Assembly: GCA_900618795.1 (NCBI GenBank)
Contig: UYJD01000005.1
Coordinates: forward strand, 1,282,522-1,346,521
Direction: 5' to 3'
Length of the DNA: 64,000 nt
Source of the DNA: Cyanodermella asteris
Taxonomy: Eukaryota; Ascomycota; Lecanoromycetes; Ostropales; Stictidaceae
Both the position numbers and the translations under genes were made by a program. The notes beneath the pieces are model-generated. The model ran no database searches. It saw only the letters and a list, made by a program, of their open reading frames with translations, and had not been told where the DNA came from. Shown here piece after piece: positions 21,926 to 33,741 of this stretch; position 1 is the stretch's first letter, and each line of letters opens with the position of its first letter.

Positions 21926-22404
21926 ATGGCGAAAAGCTCGAGAGCCAGCACCAGGAAGGCCAACCGCTCAGCCCTGAGATCAAAAGTTTTTGGCCCAGTC
22001 GAAGATGCTCGAACATCCCGCCTCGCCGACAAGCTGATGGAGATCGCAACAAAATCGTCAGAGCCTGATGTGGGCATCGCAAACGACGAGTCTGGTAAAT
22101 CAAGCCCTCAACTGCAATGAGTCTCCCATTATACGAACTGACCGAATTTCAGTCACAGCTTCCACGAAAGAGTCCCAACCTGTTGCAGAGAAGGTTCCAA
22201 GTGAAGGTGTGTCCACCTTGAACCTGAATGCAGTATTATTTTGCTAACCTCATGGCAGCAATGGATGTCGAAACTTCCAACAGGCCCAACAAGATCGTGA
22301 AAAGTACCGCGATACGAGACAAGCGTGAAAAGCGCAAGACGCTCCGCAAAGGCCGCTCTTCGACATCTTCCAAGGCAAAGTCAACGCGAAGTAAGAAGCG
22401 TTGA
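21926..22404 (+). CDS. LLPH/DUF2423 nucleolar protein (Ybl028c-like)
   Basis: Exons 21926-22094, 22153-22206 and 22259-22404, giving 122 aa. The N-terminus MAKSSRASTRKANRSALRSK followed by VFGPVEDARTSRLADKLMEI is the DUF2423 signature shared with yeast Ybl028c and animal LLPH. The C-terminus is strongly basic (KREKRKTLRKGRSS...TRSKKR), fitting a nucleolar or preribosome-bound protein. The function is not well defined. The small middle exon and the last exon are joined by phase-1 introns; dropping either breaks the frame. Confidence 0.88.
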
Positions 22405-23658
22405 TGCGCCAGGATGCTATGATGCTAGGATGCTACTTGCATGCTTGCAGATCGCAGCTGGCAACCGTAACGTCTCTCTAGCACGCCAAGTCTAAAGCCT
22501 GTCACTTGTCCCTGCAACCTTATGTCCGCCGGCTAATTCACAGAGTATTTCGAGCAATTTCAGGACCGTCAAGAAGGGAGCTTATCGCGCTGTGTCGACC
22601 CTTGCACATCCAGCTTCATCTTTGAATCAAGCGCATCGCGAGGTTTCGGCTGGATGAAACCCGAGCCCCCCAGGTCGACATGCTCTGCATGCTCATGGCG
22701 GTTTCGTAGAACGTCACCTGTGTTATCAGGGCGCGGCGGAGGCTTCGGTCGCGAGGAAATGGATGCAATAAATTTGAGGCTATCAGAATTAAGATGCGAA
22801 GGTTGGCCACGGCAAGCTTTACTTGGCTTTGACCTCGGCCTTGCCGTCGGATACGACTTTCAAACTACATACCGACGTGCTAAAGAGTTTTGCATTCGAC
22901 GTTGACCCCCGAGCCATGTCGCGCGTCGCTCTGCGCGCCGTGCAATCCCTTTCTTCCGGAAAGACAACGTGGGTCCCATGGCTTCTCTCGTGGAATCTCT
23001 GTCCTAAGGAGGAACGTCAATCTGCAAGGGTCGCAGAACAAGGGGCATGATGAATGTCATCAAGGCGACCCGACACTGCGTTGAGCTGGTCGGAAAGTCT
23101 GGCACGCTGTTGCGTACCTCTATTAGGGCCACTCAGCATGAAGCACTCGCACCTGTATCTAACTCATATACCTTGACGATGGTGAAATTGACGAACTATC
23201 AACAACAGGGAGCACGTTTGCTGCAGATCGATCACGATTTGCGGTTTGCTTGACGTTCACGTATTGGGTCCATTGTGCAATTCATACTTGTCTTTGACCA
23301 CAAACCTGCAAGGCGGGCTGACAGAAGTCGTGGCGCACGTACATGCCTACCTACTCTGAATGCTACTTTTGTGAGTCCTCCTACCATTACAGAAGTGAGT
23401 AGTAGGAAGAAGGCTATGCCTTCGGCAACTTATATCGGTAGCCTTCTGAGCACGTCTGATAGTATTGACGGAGCCACTTAGGCAGATTGGCTACTGAGTG
23501 CCGCCGTCTGGATCTATGTCAGCCCGTCGTGCTTATGATCACTATTTGCAGGATCGTTGAACTGTCCCCGACTGTCGTTCTCCCAGCCAAAATGAAGGGA
23601 ATGCCGGCCGCGGTGTTCAGTTGACTACAACCGGAACGTGGAGTGGGGCAAAAATTAT
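22405..23658. other. Intergenic, upstream side of the tRNA region
   Basis: No protein gene found. At 23408-23447 a perfect 9-bp inverted repeat (AGAAGGCTA / TAGCCTTCT) encloses a 22-nt loop. Its meaning is unknown. Confidence 0.45.
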
Positions 23659-23749
23659 TGCGTCAGCCGAGATTCGAACTCGGGTCCCTTGCTGATCCTG
23701 TATGTAAACAGTTGGGAAGCAAGTATCATAACCTCTAAACCACAAACGC
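23659..23749 (-). tRNA. tRNA-Gly (anticodon CCC) with a 19-nt intron
   Basis: The minus strand folds as a tRNA. The acceptor arm pairs GCGTTTG with CTGACGC, with one T-T mismatch and one T-G pair, and the discriminator base is A. The anticodon arm is CTTGC / GCAAG with loop TTCCCAA, so the anticodon is CCC (23714-23716). The T arm is perfect, CCGAG-TTCGAAT-CTCGG. A 19-nt intron (23694-23712) sits after position 37, the standard site for eukaryotic tRNA introns. A run of five T follows the gene (A's at 23650-23654), a Pol III terminator. The acceptor mismatch makes slight decay possible, but every other part is intact. Confidence 0.88.
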
Positions 23750-24269
23750 GCGTATTTACTAGTAACCGCGATGACTTTGCAAACATATAGACTCTGACTA
23801 AACTCTTCATTTTCTGGACTGACCTCGCTATTGATCGAGACACTCAAATTGGTTGCATTATGCAAGCTCAAAGGGCAGCAGCGATTTTCTTTCGAGTCCC
23901 CGACCGAGATTCCTTAATGCATTTGTCTCATGCAGGGCACGCACTGTAGCGGCATTGTTCTGGCTTGGCGTGGAGTCTTTGCCTGACGTTTAAGACTCAT
24001 GTCTTGCATCTTGAGGTCTGCAATCCTTATGAGCCTCTATTGACCTTTGATATTGATGCGATTGCACCTGAACTCGTTGAGCGGCGTCGGCCAGTTCACG
24101 ACTTCAGTCAATGCAGGCTTGCCGTAGGCAAATCGTTGAGCTGGTCCGCATTTCGCTTGAATCCCGTTTCCAGTTCCAAGACATCAGGCTGTCTCAATTT
24201 TCCAGCTCGACGAAGTGCTCCCGGAAAGAGAAACATTGGCGTTACTGAACAGCACGCGCTCTATTGCTA
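23750..24269. other. Intergenic between tRNA-Gly and MOD5 3' end
   Basis: 520 nt, nothing further supported. Confidence 0.5.
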
Positions 24270-25720
24270 TCAGTCAGGCCGGGTGATTGCAAGCTGTTCC
24301 GTGTTCCTTGCGAAGCCCTTCCGCGGACGCGACTGTGCTTTGTGCTTTGCGCTCTTCAGATGCAGATCCCACTGCTCAGCAGTAACCGTTGTAATCTGGC
24401 AGGTCTCGCACGTGTTCTTCACTTTGATGGCCTTGTTCTTCTGGTTGTAAATGGCTGCAGCGCTGCCCATTGCCTGTGGGTCTGGGAGCGCGGCCTGCTT
24501 GAGGAACTTCGCTACCACGGAAAATGCTGGATCTGCCACAGAAGAGCTCCACGTTGAGCGGTTGGTGGCATCCAGGATGAAGAAACTATTGCGGCATCCA
24601 GCTGCCTCGAAAGCCGGCAACAGTTTGTTTTTCACCCATCGACTTTGCCTCACAGCGTACTGCCTTGTGGCGATTCGAGTTCGTTCGCGACCTTCGGCTT
24701 TGGCGCTTGCGATGTCATCGTCAGTTGAGACTGCTTCCAGAGCTTCAAAGTACTTGGAGAACTCTTTGTAGCCGATGGCGACCCATATACCTTTCGTCTC
24801 ATCGATTACGGTCCCAGACTTATGCAGCCTGGAGCGCTCGGAACGCATGTAGCGTACTTCTTCCAACAGACCTCGCTGTAGCATTTCGTCAACGCGGGCA
24901 TCCAGACGCTCAACTAAAGCCTCACGTTCAGCATGGAGGTGGAAGCACAGGCTGTCATGCTGCTGCAGGCGAGTCAGTCCCTTGTTAGGTGTGGCGAGTT
25001 TCTGCTCCTTGTAAATGTCGGAAACTTTGCGGCCGCTGTCCAGGCAGACCTCCAGACTTCTCCGTATCTTGCGCCCATCGCGTGGATGCCACCACGCTGC
25101 CGCTTCCGGATCGAGCTCGTGGAGGCGCTGCATCATCTCTTCGGGTGTTGCGTTCAATATGGGCCACTTGCGCTCATGGTCTGCGCCGTCTTCCTGTTCT
25201 TCTTCCGGCTTTAGTATGTTGTTCTCGAATAGAACAGACTGTACATAGTAATGCGTTCCACCAGTGAGCACTGGGACTTTGCCCCTGGCATGAATCTCGG
25301 AGACCAGACGCTGCGCTTCGGAGACGAACCTGCCAATAGTCCAGGGTTCTTGATCAAGCTCCACGCATCCCAACAAATGATGTTTGACTCCCTGCATCTC
25401 TGCTGCGGTTATCTTGTTTGTTGCAATTGGTAGTCCCGTGTAGAGTTGCAAAGCATCTGCATTGATTACCTCGCCGTTGAACCTATGCGCGATTTCGACT
25501 GCAAGCTGACTAGGTTAGTACAGGGAACGGATCGGGGGAGCTGTTGACGTACTTGTGATTTTCCTGTGCCTGTAGTTCCTGTTATTGCGATCAGGGGCCG
25601 AAACTTCGCCATTTTCACGAACTCTCGTCCCAATACAGATGCCAACTGGTGTTGCATTTCCTCTAGTTGGTGCGCGTTTTTATTTTCATGTTGATTCTGA
25701 TGGTGACTCGAAGTGTACAT
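24270..25720 (-). CDS. MOD5: tRNA dimethylallyltransferase (i6A37)
   Basis: Exons 25553-25720 and 24270-25505, giving 467 aa from the first ATG. The P-loop is ITGTTGTGKSQLAVEIAHRF, followed by INADALQLYTGLPIATNK, GGTHYYVQS and the IGYKEF segment. A matrin-type C2H2 finger near the C-terminus reads CETCQITTVTAEQWDLHLKS followed by AKHK, as in eukaryotic MOD5/TRIT1. The enzyme adds an isopentenyl group to A37 of tRNAs reading UNN codons. Two further in-frame ATGs exist, one for MQHQLAS and one at 25612 for MAKFRPLIA. In yeast, two starts give mitochondrial and cytosolic forms. Here the longer N-terminus is rich in His, Gln and Asn rather than Arg. Confidence 0.94.
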
Positions 25721-26483
25721 GCAGCTTCGCGCCGTGACTGCTCAGACTCTTTGCGAAGTCCAATTTACGCATGGAAGATCCACACGAACGAAAAAAATCT
25801 GCGAGACAGTTGAGCACCAGGGATTTTGGAATGTTCGCATTGACGCACAAAATAAGCAGGATTTTGAACTGATCACTACGATCATCGACTTATTCGTGAT
25901 CGTTGATGATTTTGTTTCCGCTGGCTGCGTGGAGGTGGTGGCCATGCGATAAATTTTGCGATGGCGAGGTGTTGTGGCTGGTCCAACGTCGGAAAACAGG
26001 GCCAATGTACTGGAGAGATTGGTAGAACAGTGGGAATTAGTTTGCGAGACCTGGACGGCGAACTCGGCTTGATGACAAGCCAGAACGAGTGGCTGCTGGA
26101 ATTAAGTCCCGCTGCACGAACCCAGCTCGATATTTTGCCCCAGTGCGAGGCAAGACAATGCACGGATTATTCGGCGACGAACACGCGAGTACTGCTGAAG
26201 CCGCCCGCCGAGTTCCGGCCGCCGCCCGCTGGAGCAGAGGTGCGATCCGCGGCGCAAATATACGCCATCAGCATCATGATGTATGAGACCGCTTTCATAG
26301 CTCTGCCCGATGTAAGTTAGCACAACTATTGCACCCTATTGTGTTGAATACGTTATCCACTCCGAACACCTCTCGACTCAATCTGCGTCATTTCTGCAAT
26401 CTGTTTCCATCGCTTGCCATACCAGAGTGGCTTGCATTTTCCCTACCTTAGCAATTTGTCGATCAGCTCCCGTTGTTGCAAGT
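25721..26483. other. Divergent promoter region of MOD5 and CAF16
   Basis: About 760 nt without a supported gene. Confidence 0.5.
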
Positions 26484-27364
26484 ATGAATATGGCCGCCAG
26501 GTCCAATGTGGAACAAAACGCCGCCAATATCGAAGTTCGCTCCCTCAGCTACAAGTTCCCCAACGGTCAGAATGGTCTAGAAGATGTCACGCTCTCATTA
26601 CCAGAAGGCAGCCGGACGCTGCTCGTGGGAGGTGAGTGGATTCTGCGGCAAACAACAGCCATGCCAGGTCAGGCCCAAACACATGCCGCATGAGCTAACT
26701 TAATTCCAAAGCTAATGGTGCCGGGAAAACCACCCTGCTTCGTCTCTTGTCTGGCAAGCGCCTAGCTCCCACAGGCGCCATATCAATTGCCGGGGTGGAT
26801 CCATTCAAGCACGGTCTTGAGGAAACCACCTATCTTGGGCCGGAATGGGTGCTTAACCCCACTACTCGTACGGATATGGACGTGCCGACTCTGCTGAGAT
26901 CCGTTGGGGGCGACTTCTATAAAGACCGCCGGGATGAGCTGATACGGATTCTCGACGTTGATGTTAGCTGGCGTCTTCATGCAATTTCAGATGGCGAGCG
27001 GCGCAGGGTTCAACTGGTTATGGGTCTGCTACGCCCGTGGCGAGTGTTGCTTCTCGATGAGATCACAGTAGATCTGGACCTCCTGAGTCGGGCGAATTTT
27101 CTGGAGTTCCTCCAGAGAGAGACGCAACAGCGACCCTGCACCATCGTCTATGCAACTCACATTCTCGACAATCTTGCGGCCTGGCCCACTCATCTCGTTC
27201 ACATGCATATGGGACAGGTAAAAGAATTTGGGGAAGTCTCTAAATTCCAGGTCCAAACTGTCGGGACCAAATCAGGAAACAGTCAGCTTGGGGAATTGGT
27301 TTTGAAATGGCTAAAAGAGGATCTCGCAGAAAGAGGTCCCCGTAAAGGTCTCAATCAAACTTAG
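26484..27364 (+). CDS. CAF16: ABC-type ATPase CAF16
   Basis: Exons 26484-26631 and 26712-27364, giving 266 aa. A single soluble ABC ATPase domain without membrane segments. Walker A is VGANGAGKTTLLRL, completed only by splicing; the signature is SDGERRRVQLVMGLL; Walker B is LLLDEITVDLD; the H-loop is ATHI. The YLGPEWVLNPTTRTDMDV insertion is typical of Caf16 and plant I-type relatives. Yeast Caf16 is linked to the CCR4-NOT complex and transcription. Two ATGs in frame (26484, 26490) could both start. Stop codons of CAF16 and ELP2 are only 153 nt apart. Confidence 0.94.
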
Positions 27365-27517
27365 ATAGCATCAGTGCGTCATATCTGGGGAAGTGCTCAA
27401 CGAGAAGCTCCTGATGAGTTCAACCTCAAAGAAAATATGTATAAACTCTTCAAGCTGAAAGGGGTCAATGTCCGCTGTCATCGTACTCCTTACTGTCTCA
27501 CGCAGAACAAGGATAGA

Positions 27518-30097
27518 TCAAACTCGGTTGTCGCCGCCCTGTCCTTGGCTTATAGCCTTACTCATTGCATCTGGTAGCGGGTTCTGCGAAGACAGCCCGA
27601 TTAATCTCACTGAATGGTCATCGCTAGCTATCGCCAGGACATGATCCTGCGAGTCATGCAGAGAATCCTCCCCATTGGCAGGATGGGGCCTCCAAAGGAT
27701 TTGGTTTACCGCAAGCGAAGGGCAAATACTATAATTCATTAGCTCAAATCTTCATCCTTCGACCATGACCAAAGGCTTACCTGGACTCCAACACTACCAG
27801 CTTCCCAATCAAGCCTGGGGCGGAAGTATCAACATCGAGAATGTGTACCCCACCAGTCTCTAGCCCAAGTGCAAGCAGTGAACATTGTTTTGACCTATCC
27901 CAAATTGCGGTAGTAGCGAGGACAGGTGCAGGTGTTGCGTGAGTGCAGACAGCGTTAAAACTTCCTTCGCTCTCAGTCCATAGCTTAACACACTTATCAC
28001 GACCCCCCGTGGCAAAGAGCGCAGTTGGTCCACCCATTATCCATGCAGCGCACAGGATCATCCGTGTATGAGCTTTAGTATCCGCAGCTTTTAGCCCGTA
28101 GAAGCTATCTGTACTATCGCTACGCTCCCAAATCGCCCATTGACGATCACGACCTACGCTCAGAAGCATGTTATCGTCTGGGCTGAATTCGAGACCAGTG
28201 ACAGTCAGTGTGTGGGCTTTCAACGGCGGAACGACTTGCAACCAAGTGCGCGTGTCGAAAAGTCGTATCACTGCGTGATCTATGGAGCTCGCTCTGCAAG
28301 AGCTCGCTACAAAGTGACCATCGTGACTGACGGCAACCGAGTTCACTTCAAATCCGTGCCCGTAAAGCTTTTCCTTCTCGGGCCACAGACTGCTCTTGCT
28401 GAGGTAGTCCTCCAGAGGTGGCTCACTGTTGCCGGAACCTGGAGGTGGTCCATTGGCGATTGGAGGTTCGGCATTGCTATCGCCGGCATCTTGTTCGTGC
28501 GAATCGACAGCAGTCGCTTTATTGGACAGACCAAGCACAGGAATATCTGCAGCTAGAAGATCTCTGGGCTCCGGGGCTTTGATGTGGCAAAGACTCTGCA
28601 AGAGTGCAGCAACATCGTCGGGCTCTTCGAAGACACGAAGTAGCTTTTCGTCAGCTCCGGACACAAAAGTCGTATCATTAATAGCAGAGATGCAATTCAA
28701 ATCATATCCGTGAATTTGAGGCCTCGAGAACTCGTGCCAAGAGGTTGGGGCCGAGCCCTGCAATTGTGCGTGGAGTCGTGTTGTTTGGTCGGCAGAGGTC
28801 GTCAAGAGGTAAGAACCGTCTGGAGACCAGCTTAAGCCTCGTGCGCTTTTAACATGCCCCCCAACCGCTGATGCTTGACGCCATCTCTGGGAAAGATTAT
28901 CAAGCTCCCATCTGCGCCAACCACCAGTCTTAGCAAGGGCGACTATGGTATTGCCGTCTGGGCCCCAGAGACCATTCCACAGACCGCCCATGCTGCCAGT
29001 TGCGGTGGTGGAGCCTTTCTGAGCGCTTATATCACCAAATCTGTGAAGGACATACCACACGCCTTCGTGCAGATCTGCTTCCCAGACGGCGACTGAATTA
29101 TCAGCCGACGCAGATAGCAACTGCAGATTGTTACCTGTGATGAGCCATCGCGCAGAGTAGATCCAGTCTTCATGGCCAACGAGAAGTGCCTCAAAATTGA
29201 CCGTGTATGAGGCATTACCGGCCGTGATCTTGTGTACTTTATTGGTCAATGACCGATCAAGAGTCCGTGGTTGCGCTCCATCCAGGTATGATTGACTTGG
29301 TAGTCCCAACCCCTGTTGGAAGCGCCAGATTCTGATGTATTTATCCTGGCTGGCCGAAGCTAGCAAAATATCGGTTGTTTCCCCAGACACCTCCCGTACA
29401 AAGTCCAGAGATCGTACCCAGCCATCATGGCCCGCCAAGCTTGCCTTTGGGAGAAAGTCTCCCGAGTTCGAAGAAGCGAAAACCTGGATCGTATTTCGGG
29501 TTCCGCCAACCGCCAGAATAGCGCTGCGACTGTCTGTTTGAACCATCGATAAAGCTAACGGAAGAAGAGAGGGCGATAGAGACAGCTTCTGAATACAATA
29601 CAACTCGGTCCCCTCGGAGTCATTTGAAAGCTTCCAAATTTTCACTAGCCCATCTGCTCCTCCTGACGCCAGAAGGTCTGGAATCTGTAATGACGATGTG
29701 AGGCAGTTGATGGAAGCCTCGTGACAAGCCGGGTAATACTTGAGGAGACTGCCTTGAAAAAGGGATGATGGTGTCAACGCTTCGATGGTCCACAGTGCCA
29801 GAGATTTATCAGCTCCGCCGCTGACAAGGTACAGGTTGCCACCAGAGCCGAATATGAAACGGACGGCATGGACTGCATCTCGATGTGCCTGAAGTAGCTG
29901 GTTGATGCCTTGTGGTGATGAAGCCTTTGTGGTTAGCAGAAGCCTGTGTGTGGTCAGGTCATGAAGCTTACATGAGGATGCCACAGCGCGAGATTTCTGC
30001 CCGCCCCATACGCTAATAAATTGTGGCCATGATACCAATCAGCAGCAGCAGGGTGGCAATTGCCACCGATGCTGATATATTTCAGGCTAGCATCCAT
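27518..30097 (-). CDS. ELP2: Elongator complex subunit Elp2
   Basis: Exons 29972-30097, 27781-29924 and 27518-27728, giving 826 aa. The first exon reads MDASLKYISIGGNCHPAAAD and LLAYGAGRNLALW, the usual Elp2 start. Splicing to ASSPQGINQLLQAHRDAVHA is in frame. Two seven-bladed WD40 propellers follow, with repeats such as VSGGADKSLALW, LLASASQDKYIRIW, LLTTSADQTTRLH and LFATGGRDKCVKLW. Elp2 is a core scaffold of Elongator (Elp1-3), which makes the mcm5/ncm5 side chain on wobble uridines of tRNA. It is divergent from URM1 with 138 nt between the two start codons. Confidence 0.95.
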
Positions 30098-30235
30098 TTT
30101 GTGAGATGTTTGTCACGTGGACGTTGAATCAGGGTGCTGAGAGGACAACTTTTCGCAAGCTGCGGCAACGGCAGCTTATCGGGCACCTAAAACCCGCCTT
30201 TTCACATATTCATCTCGGACGTGGTATAGTCAACG
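30098..30235. promoter_or_regulatory. Shared 138-nt region between ELP2 and URM1 start codons
   Basis: Both start codons face away from this short interval, so the two genes must share promoter sequence and leaders. It contains a CACGTG palindrome within TGTCACGTGGAC (E-box/CBF1-type core, 30114-30119). No TATA box is clear. Confidence 0.7.
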
Positions 30236-30682
30236 ATGGCAACAGCTGCAGAAACAAAGGACGCCGAGACCTCTTTTCCGATCACTGTCGAGTTCAGGTA
30301 AGATTGTGCACGCAAGCCGGTGCACCCGTCGGACTGACTGAGCTTGACACAGTGGCGGGCTCGAGCTCCTTTTCGGAAACGAGCGCACACACAAATTGTC
30401 GATCCCCAGCAAGAATGGCACGAACAGTTCGTTTACGATCCGGGACCTGGTCACACACCTCTGTGAGGACGTCATGCAGGATGACAGACGCGAAATGTTC
30501 GTCTTGGACGGTGGCGTGTATGTTGTCCGTTCTGTAGCTAATCTCATGCAACTGACGTGCGCAGACGGCCTGGTATTCTGGTCCTGATCAACGACGCGGA
30601 CTGGGAGCTGGAAGGAGGCCAGTCATACGAGCTTCAATCCCGGGATAATATTCTATTTGTCTCTACACTTCACGGTGGATGA
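30236..30682 (+). CDS. URM1: Ubiquitin-related modifier Urm1
   Basis: Exons 30236-30297, 30353-30517 and 30565-30682, giving 114 aa. It reads [20 protein letters not shown], then [60 protein letters not shown] and ends STLHGG. The C-terminal Gly-Gly is essential: it is adenylated and thiocarboxylated by Uba4. Urm1 carries sulfur for 2-thiolation of wobble uridine 34 and is also a protein modifier. Both introns are needed to keep the frame. It is convergent with the PFK26-like gene (136 nt between stops). Confidence 0.96.
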
Positions 30683-30818
30683 GCGTTGTCGCACAGCATT
30701 CGTGTCGATTGCTGCCGGACACGAATGATTGAGCCCTGCCGATTCGCATTCTATCTCACAATGATATTATGATATGGCAACTTTAAGGCAGCCTCCTGTC
30801 AGCACTGCGGATCTGACA

Positions 30819-32547
30819 TCACCGATCATTACTGTTAAGTGAGCCCTTCAACTTGGACGTTCCCAGTGCCCGAAGAAGCCCGTGAGGTCCTTCTGCGCCA
30901 TCTCGTGGAGTTATGCTACCAGGCACGGGCGACCTGGATCTGTCGACGGGCGATAACATCCCGGCTGTAGATGGTGTCACCATTCCACTCGATGGAACGG
31001 GAATGTGGATGTCTTGGGGTGACGGTGGGATGATTTCCGCCGGCAGATCTTTAATGGGGATTCGCTTGGCCTCGTTCTGGTAGCTTGCAGGAATTATCTC
31101 GATGATCTCGTTTCGTGGAAATGAAAGTATCGGAATGTCAATTGCGTTGCAAGCCATCAGGTAGCCATACAGAACTCTGAGAACACTCTCGTGGGCTATG
31201 ATCAACAGATCGTTACGTTCTCGCTCAAGCTCGAGAATTATTGGCTCAAGGCGTACAGCGAGGTCGTGGTAGGACTGAAACATGATGTTAGCGGCGAATG
31301 TCGTTCCATCAACGCCTACTTACCTCTGCACGAGGATAGCGATGGTGATACGGATCCGCATCATGCTTCGCGACCTCATCCTGGCAATCTCCTTGTCAGC
31401 GTGAACTCTGTTTCCACTCAAAGTCCAGACGACTTACCGGCATTTCTCGCATGATTTTCTCCTCGGACATTTTCTCACAGACGCCCGGATTCAAAGCACT
31501 CATCAGACTGCGGTGGCGGACACTGAACCCCTCGTTCTGCAGGAACTGCGCTGTCTCCATGGTACGTCTTCGTGTGGAGGTCCAGACAATAAGAGGACGC
31601 GCAGGTTGCTCGACGCCGCTTATTGAGTTGCGAATCTCGCGCTCACGTTCACGATGGGCGAGCAGAGCCTGCGTCATTTTTTGAGCATAGTCAACGCCTT
31701 GTTTACACAGCGGGCTGTCCGACTTGTAGTTATCTTTTTCCCCAGTGGTACCGGCCCTTACAAAGTAAGTGTAGCGTGATTTGATGTGGAGATTGTTGAG
31801 GTAGAACACAATACGATGGCTCAGATAGCCGAAAGATCGATTGTTGACAATCAAGCGTTCCCCCGCATTGATCATCTTGACGTAGTTCAACTCCTTCTCG
31901 TTCATGGTCTCAAAATCAGGGATCTTGGCTGTGATACGCTTGAGGTAGTCCTTGACAGCTTCGTCCGCAGACCAATTCACGTAGTCAGGTGAGGAGATTT
32001 TCACGCTTCTCACGTTCTCTTCTATAAGCCTTTGATCGTCACAGTATGACTCGATAAACAAGGTCTGGATGTCTTGTTTCTGCATCTCTTTTGCGAGCGT
32101 TCGTCGTCCGTTCGCCACCGGGTTCACGGCATCGTAAATAGCAATCTGGCCATTCTCATGCTGAAAGAAGTCGTAGATGTCCTCGCGACATTTCCGGAGG
32201 ATCTTCTGCCGAAGCAAGACCGAAGAGGCGGAGGCATTGACCCAAAAGTAGTCGTCAGGGACGTCCTTGCCGGGACCAGTTGCTGCTCTCCTATAGTCGC
32301 CCAAATGAAATACACGAGTCTTAACACCTAACCACCGCAGATAGCGTGCAATGGCCACAGACATGTGAGTCTTGCCCCGCGCCGGCAATCCGACTGTGAC
32401 TAGACATATCTTGCCCGAGTGGAACAACCGACCGGACTCGGTGCTATAGAGTTGGGCTGGAGCCATGTCTACCTTTTCGGGGAGATCATGAATGGCATCG
32501 ACCCAGGTGCTCGACTTTCGTCGGAAGCGCGGGGATTCCACAACCAT
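30819..32547 (-). CDS. PFK26: 6-phosphofructo-2-kinase, bisphosphatase site degenerate
   Basis: Exons 31438-32547, 31324-31380 and 30819-31274, giving 540 aa from the ATG at 32547. The kinase half has Walker A GLPARGKT (53-60), VKTRVFHLGDYRR and IAIYDAVN. It makes fructose 2,6-bisphosphate, the activator of glycolysis. The phosphatase half follows, but its nucleophile motif RHG reads RAG (264-266, YTYFVRAGTTGE), so the catalytic His is Ala. The later histidine (IIAHES) and the TSTRRRT segment remain. Yeast Pfk26 also lacks that His. The tail is Ser/Pro-rich (SRSPVPGSITPRDG). The frame stays open upstream of 32547 towards a possible small first exon near 32655, so a few N-terminal residues may be missing. 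Confidence 0.93.
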
Positions 32548-33741
32548 GTCGGCGGTGCTATTGGCTTCAATTAGCTCTGCCTTGGGCTTCTGTTGAGGTA
32601 CTGCGGAACATGCATGCCATCACAATGAATAACTAGCTTACAGGAGAGTATCCATCTTGCTGCCGAGCCTGTGCGGCTTGGGCCAGATTGCAAGAGGGGG
32701 GCAAGTAATGCGATTGTGAAGGCGGCAGCACGATCCTCACGGTCCAGCCGGTCTCAATACGAACGCAAAGTTCCCCGACGTGGGTGGGGCCGGCTGACGG
32801 TCAGTACGTTCGTGATGGGCAACCTAAGGTTAGAGGTGCTCGCGACAAGTTAAAGGACGAGAGCTGCCAAAGTGAGTAACGATGAGCCCGTGTTTTATTG
32901 ACTTGGGCAACATGACAGAGCTGCACGGCGGCAGTGGGTTTGCTAGGTAGATACTAGGTAGTACCTTAGTTGAGGAGGCCTCTGCCCGTCTCCCGGTAGA
33001 TTTTCGTCATCAGCAGAGGCAGTGATACGCCCGTCATGAGTCGTCGTCAGTCAGTCCCCGTTGTAGCCGGCGAGCCATGGGCGACCGACAGTGAATCAGC
33101 TACAAGCACCCGCACGACAAATTCTTCAACTTCCAGCTTCTGCTCAATCGAGGCCGAGCGCACAAAGCGCCTTGCAGGAAGAATCATTGGCCTTGGCTTT
33201 CGTAGACCACCTTTCTGAGCTTCAAGACAAAGATGGCGAGTTGGCAAGGCGCTCCTGCATGCTCGCGATCTTGAGACAAGCGCACCGCGAATTTACTCTA
33301 GATCGGCTGCGTCCCTGTTGGATTGTTGATTTGGAACAAGCGCGTCCCCCTCGTGCTGGACATCATCCTTCGGTCTGCTACCTCGTGTCTCGCGTGTTCA
33401 TGTCGCTAACGGCCACGTTATATGGCAGTGGGCGGAGCTGGCTGCCGGTATGCGCTGGGCGCTCGCGCCAATCAAACTTTGGATGCTCGTCGAATAATGT
33501 CGGCCATCATATCTTTTTCCCAAGGCTCTCGTCGAGTCGGCACCATCGAGCTTCCTCCACGTTTGCTTTTGGCATCTGCGTGTCCAGCATTATCACTGCC
33601 TTGCGTGCCTGTGATCGCGCTTCCCTGATCCGCTTCAAACTCTCCTTCACTTGATTCCTTCCGGCCACCTGAGACTAGCCACCGTCTCGTCACTCCTGTC
33701 TACCGCAGCTTCGAGCTCGGCTCGACAGGTCTTGTACAACC
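32548..33741. other. Divergent region between PFK26-like gene and TOM40
   Basis: About 1.2 kb. It may include a small first exon of the PFK26-like gene (ATG near 32655, donor GTAAGC). Frames at 33091-33654 open with GTG and resemble nothing known. No RNA gene found. Confidence 0.45.

Noticed and set aside
33091-33654. 187-codon open frame on the plus strand before TOM40
   Set aside because: It starts at GTG, has no ATG or family match, and lies in the expected promoter region.
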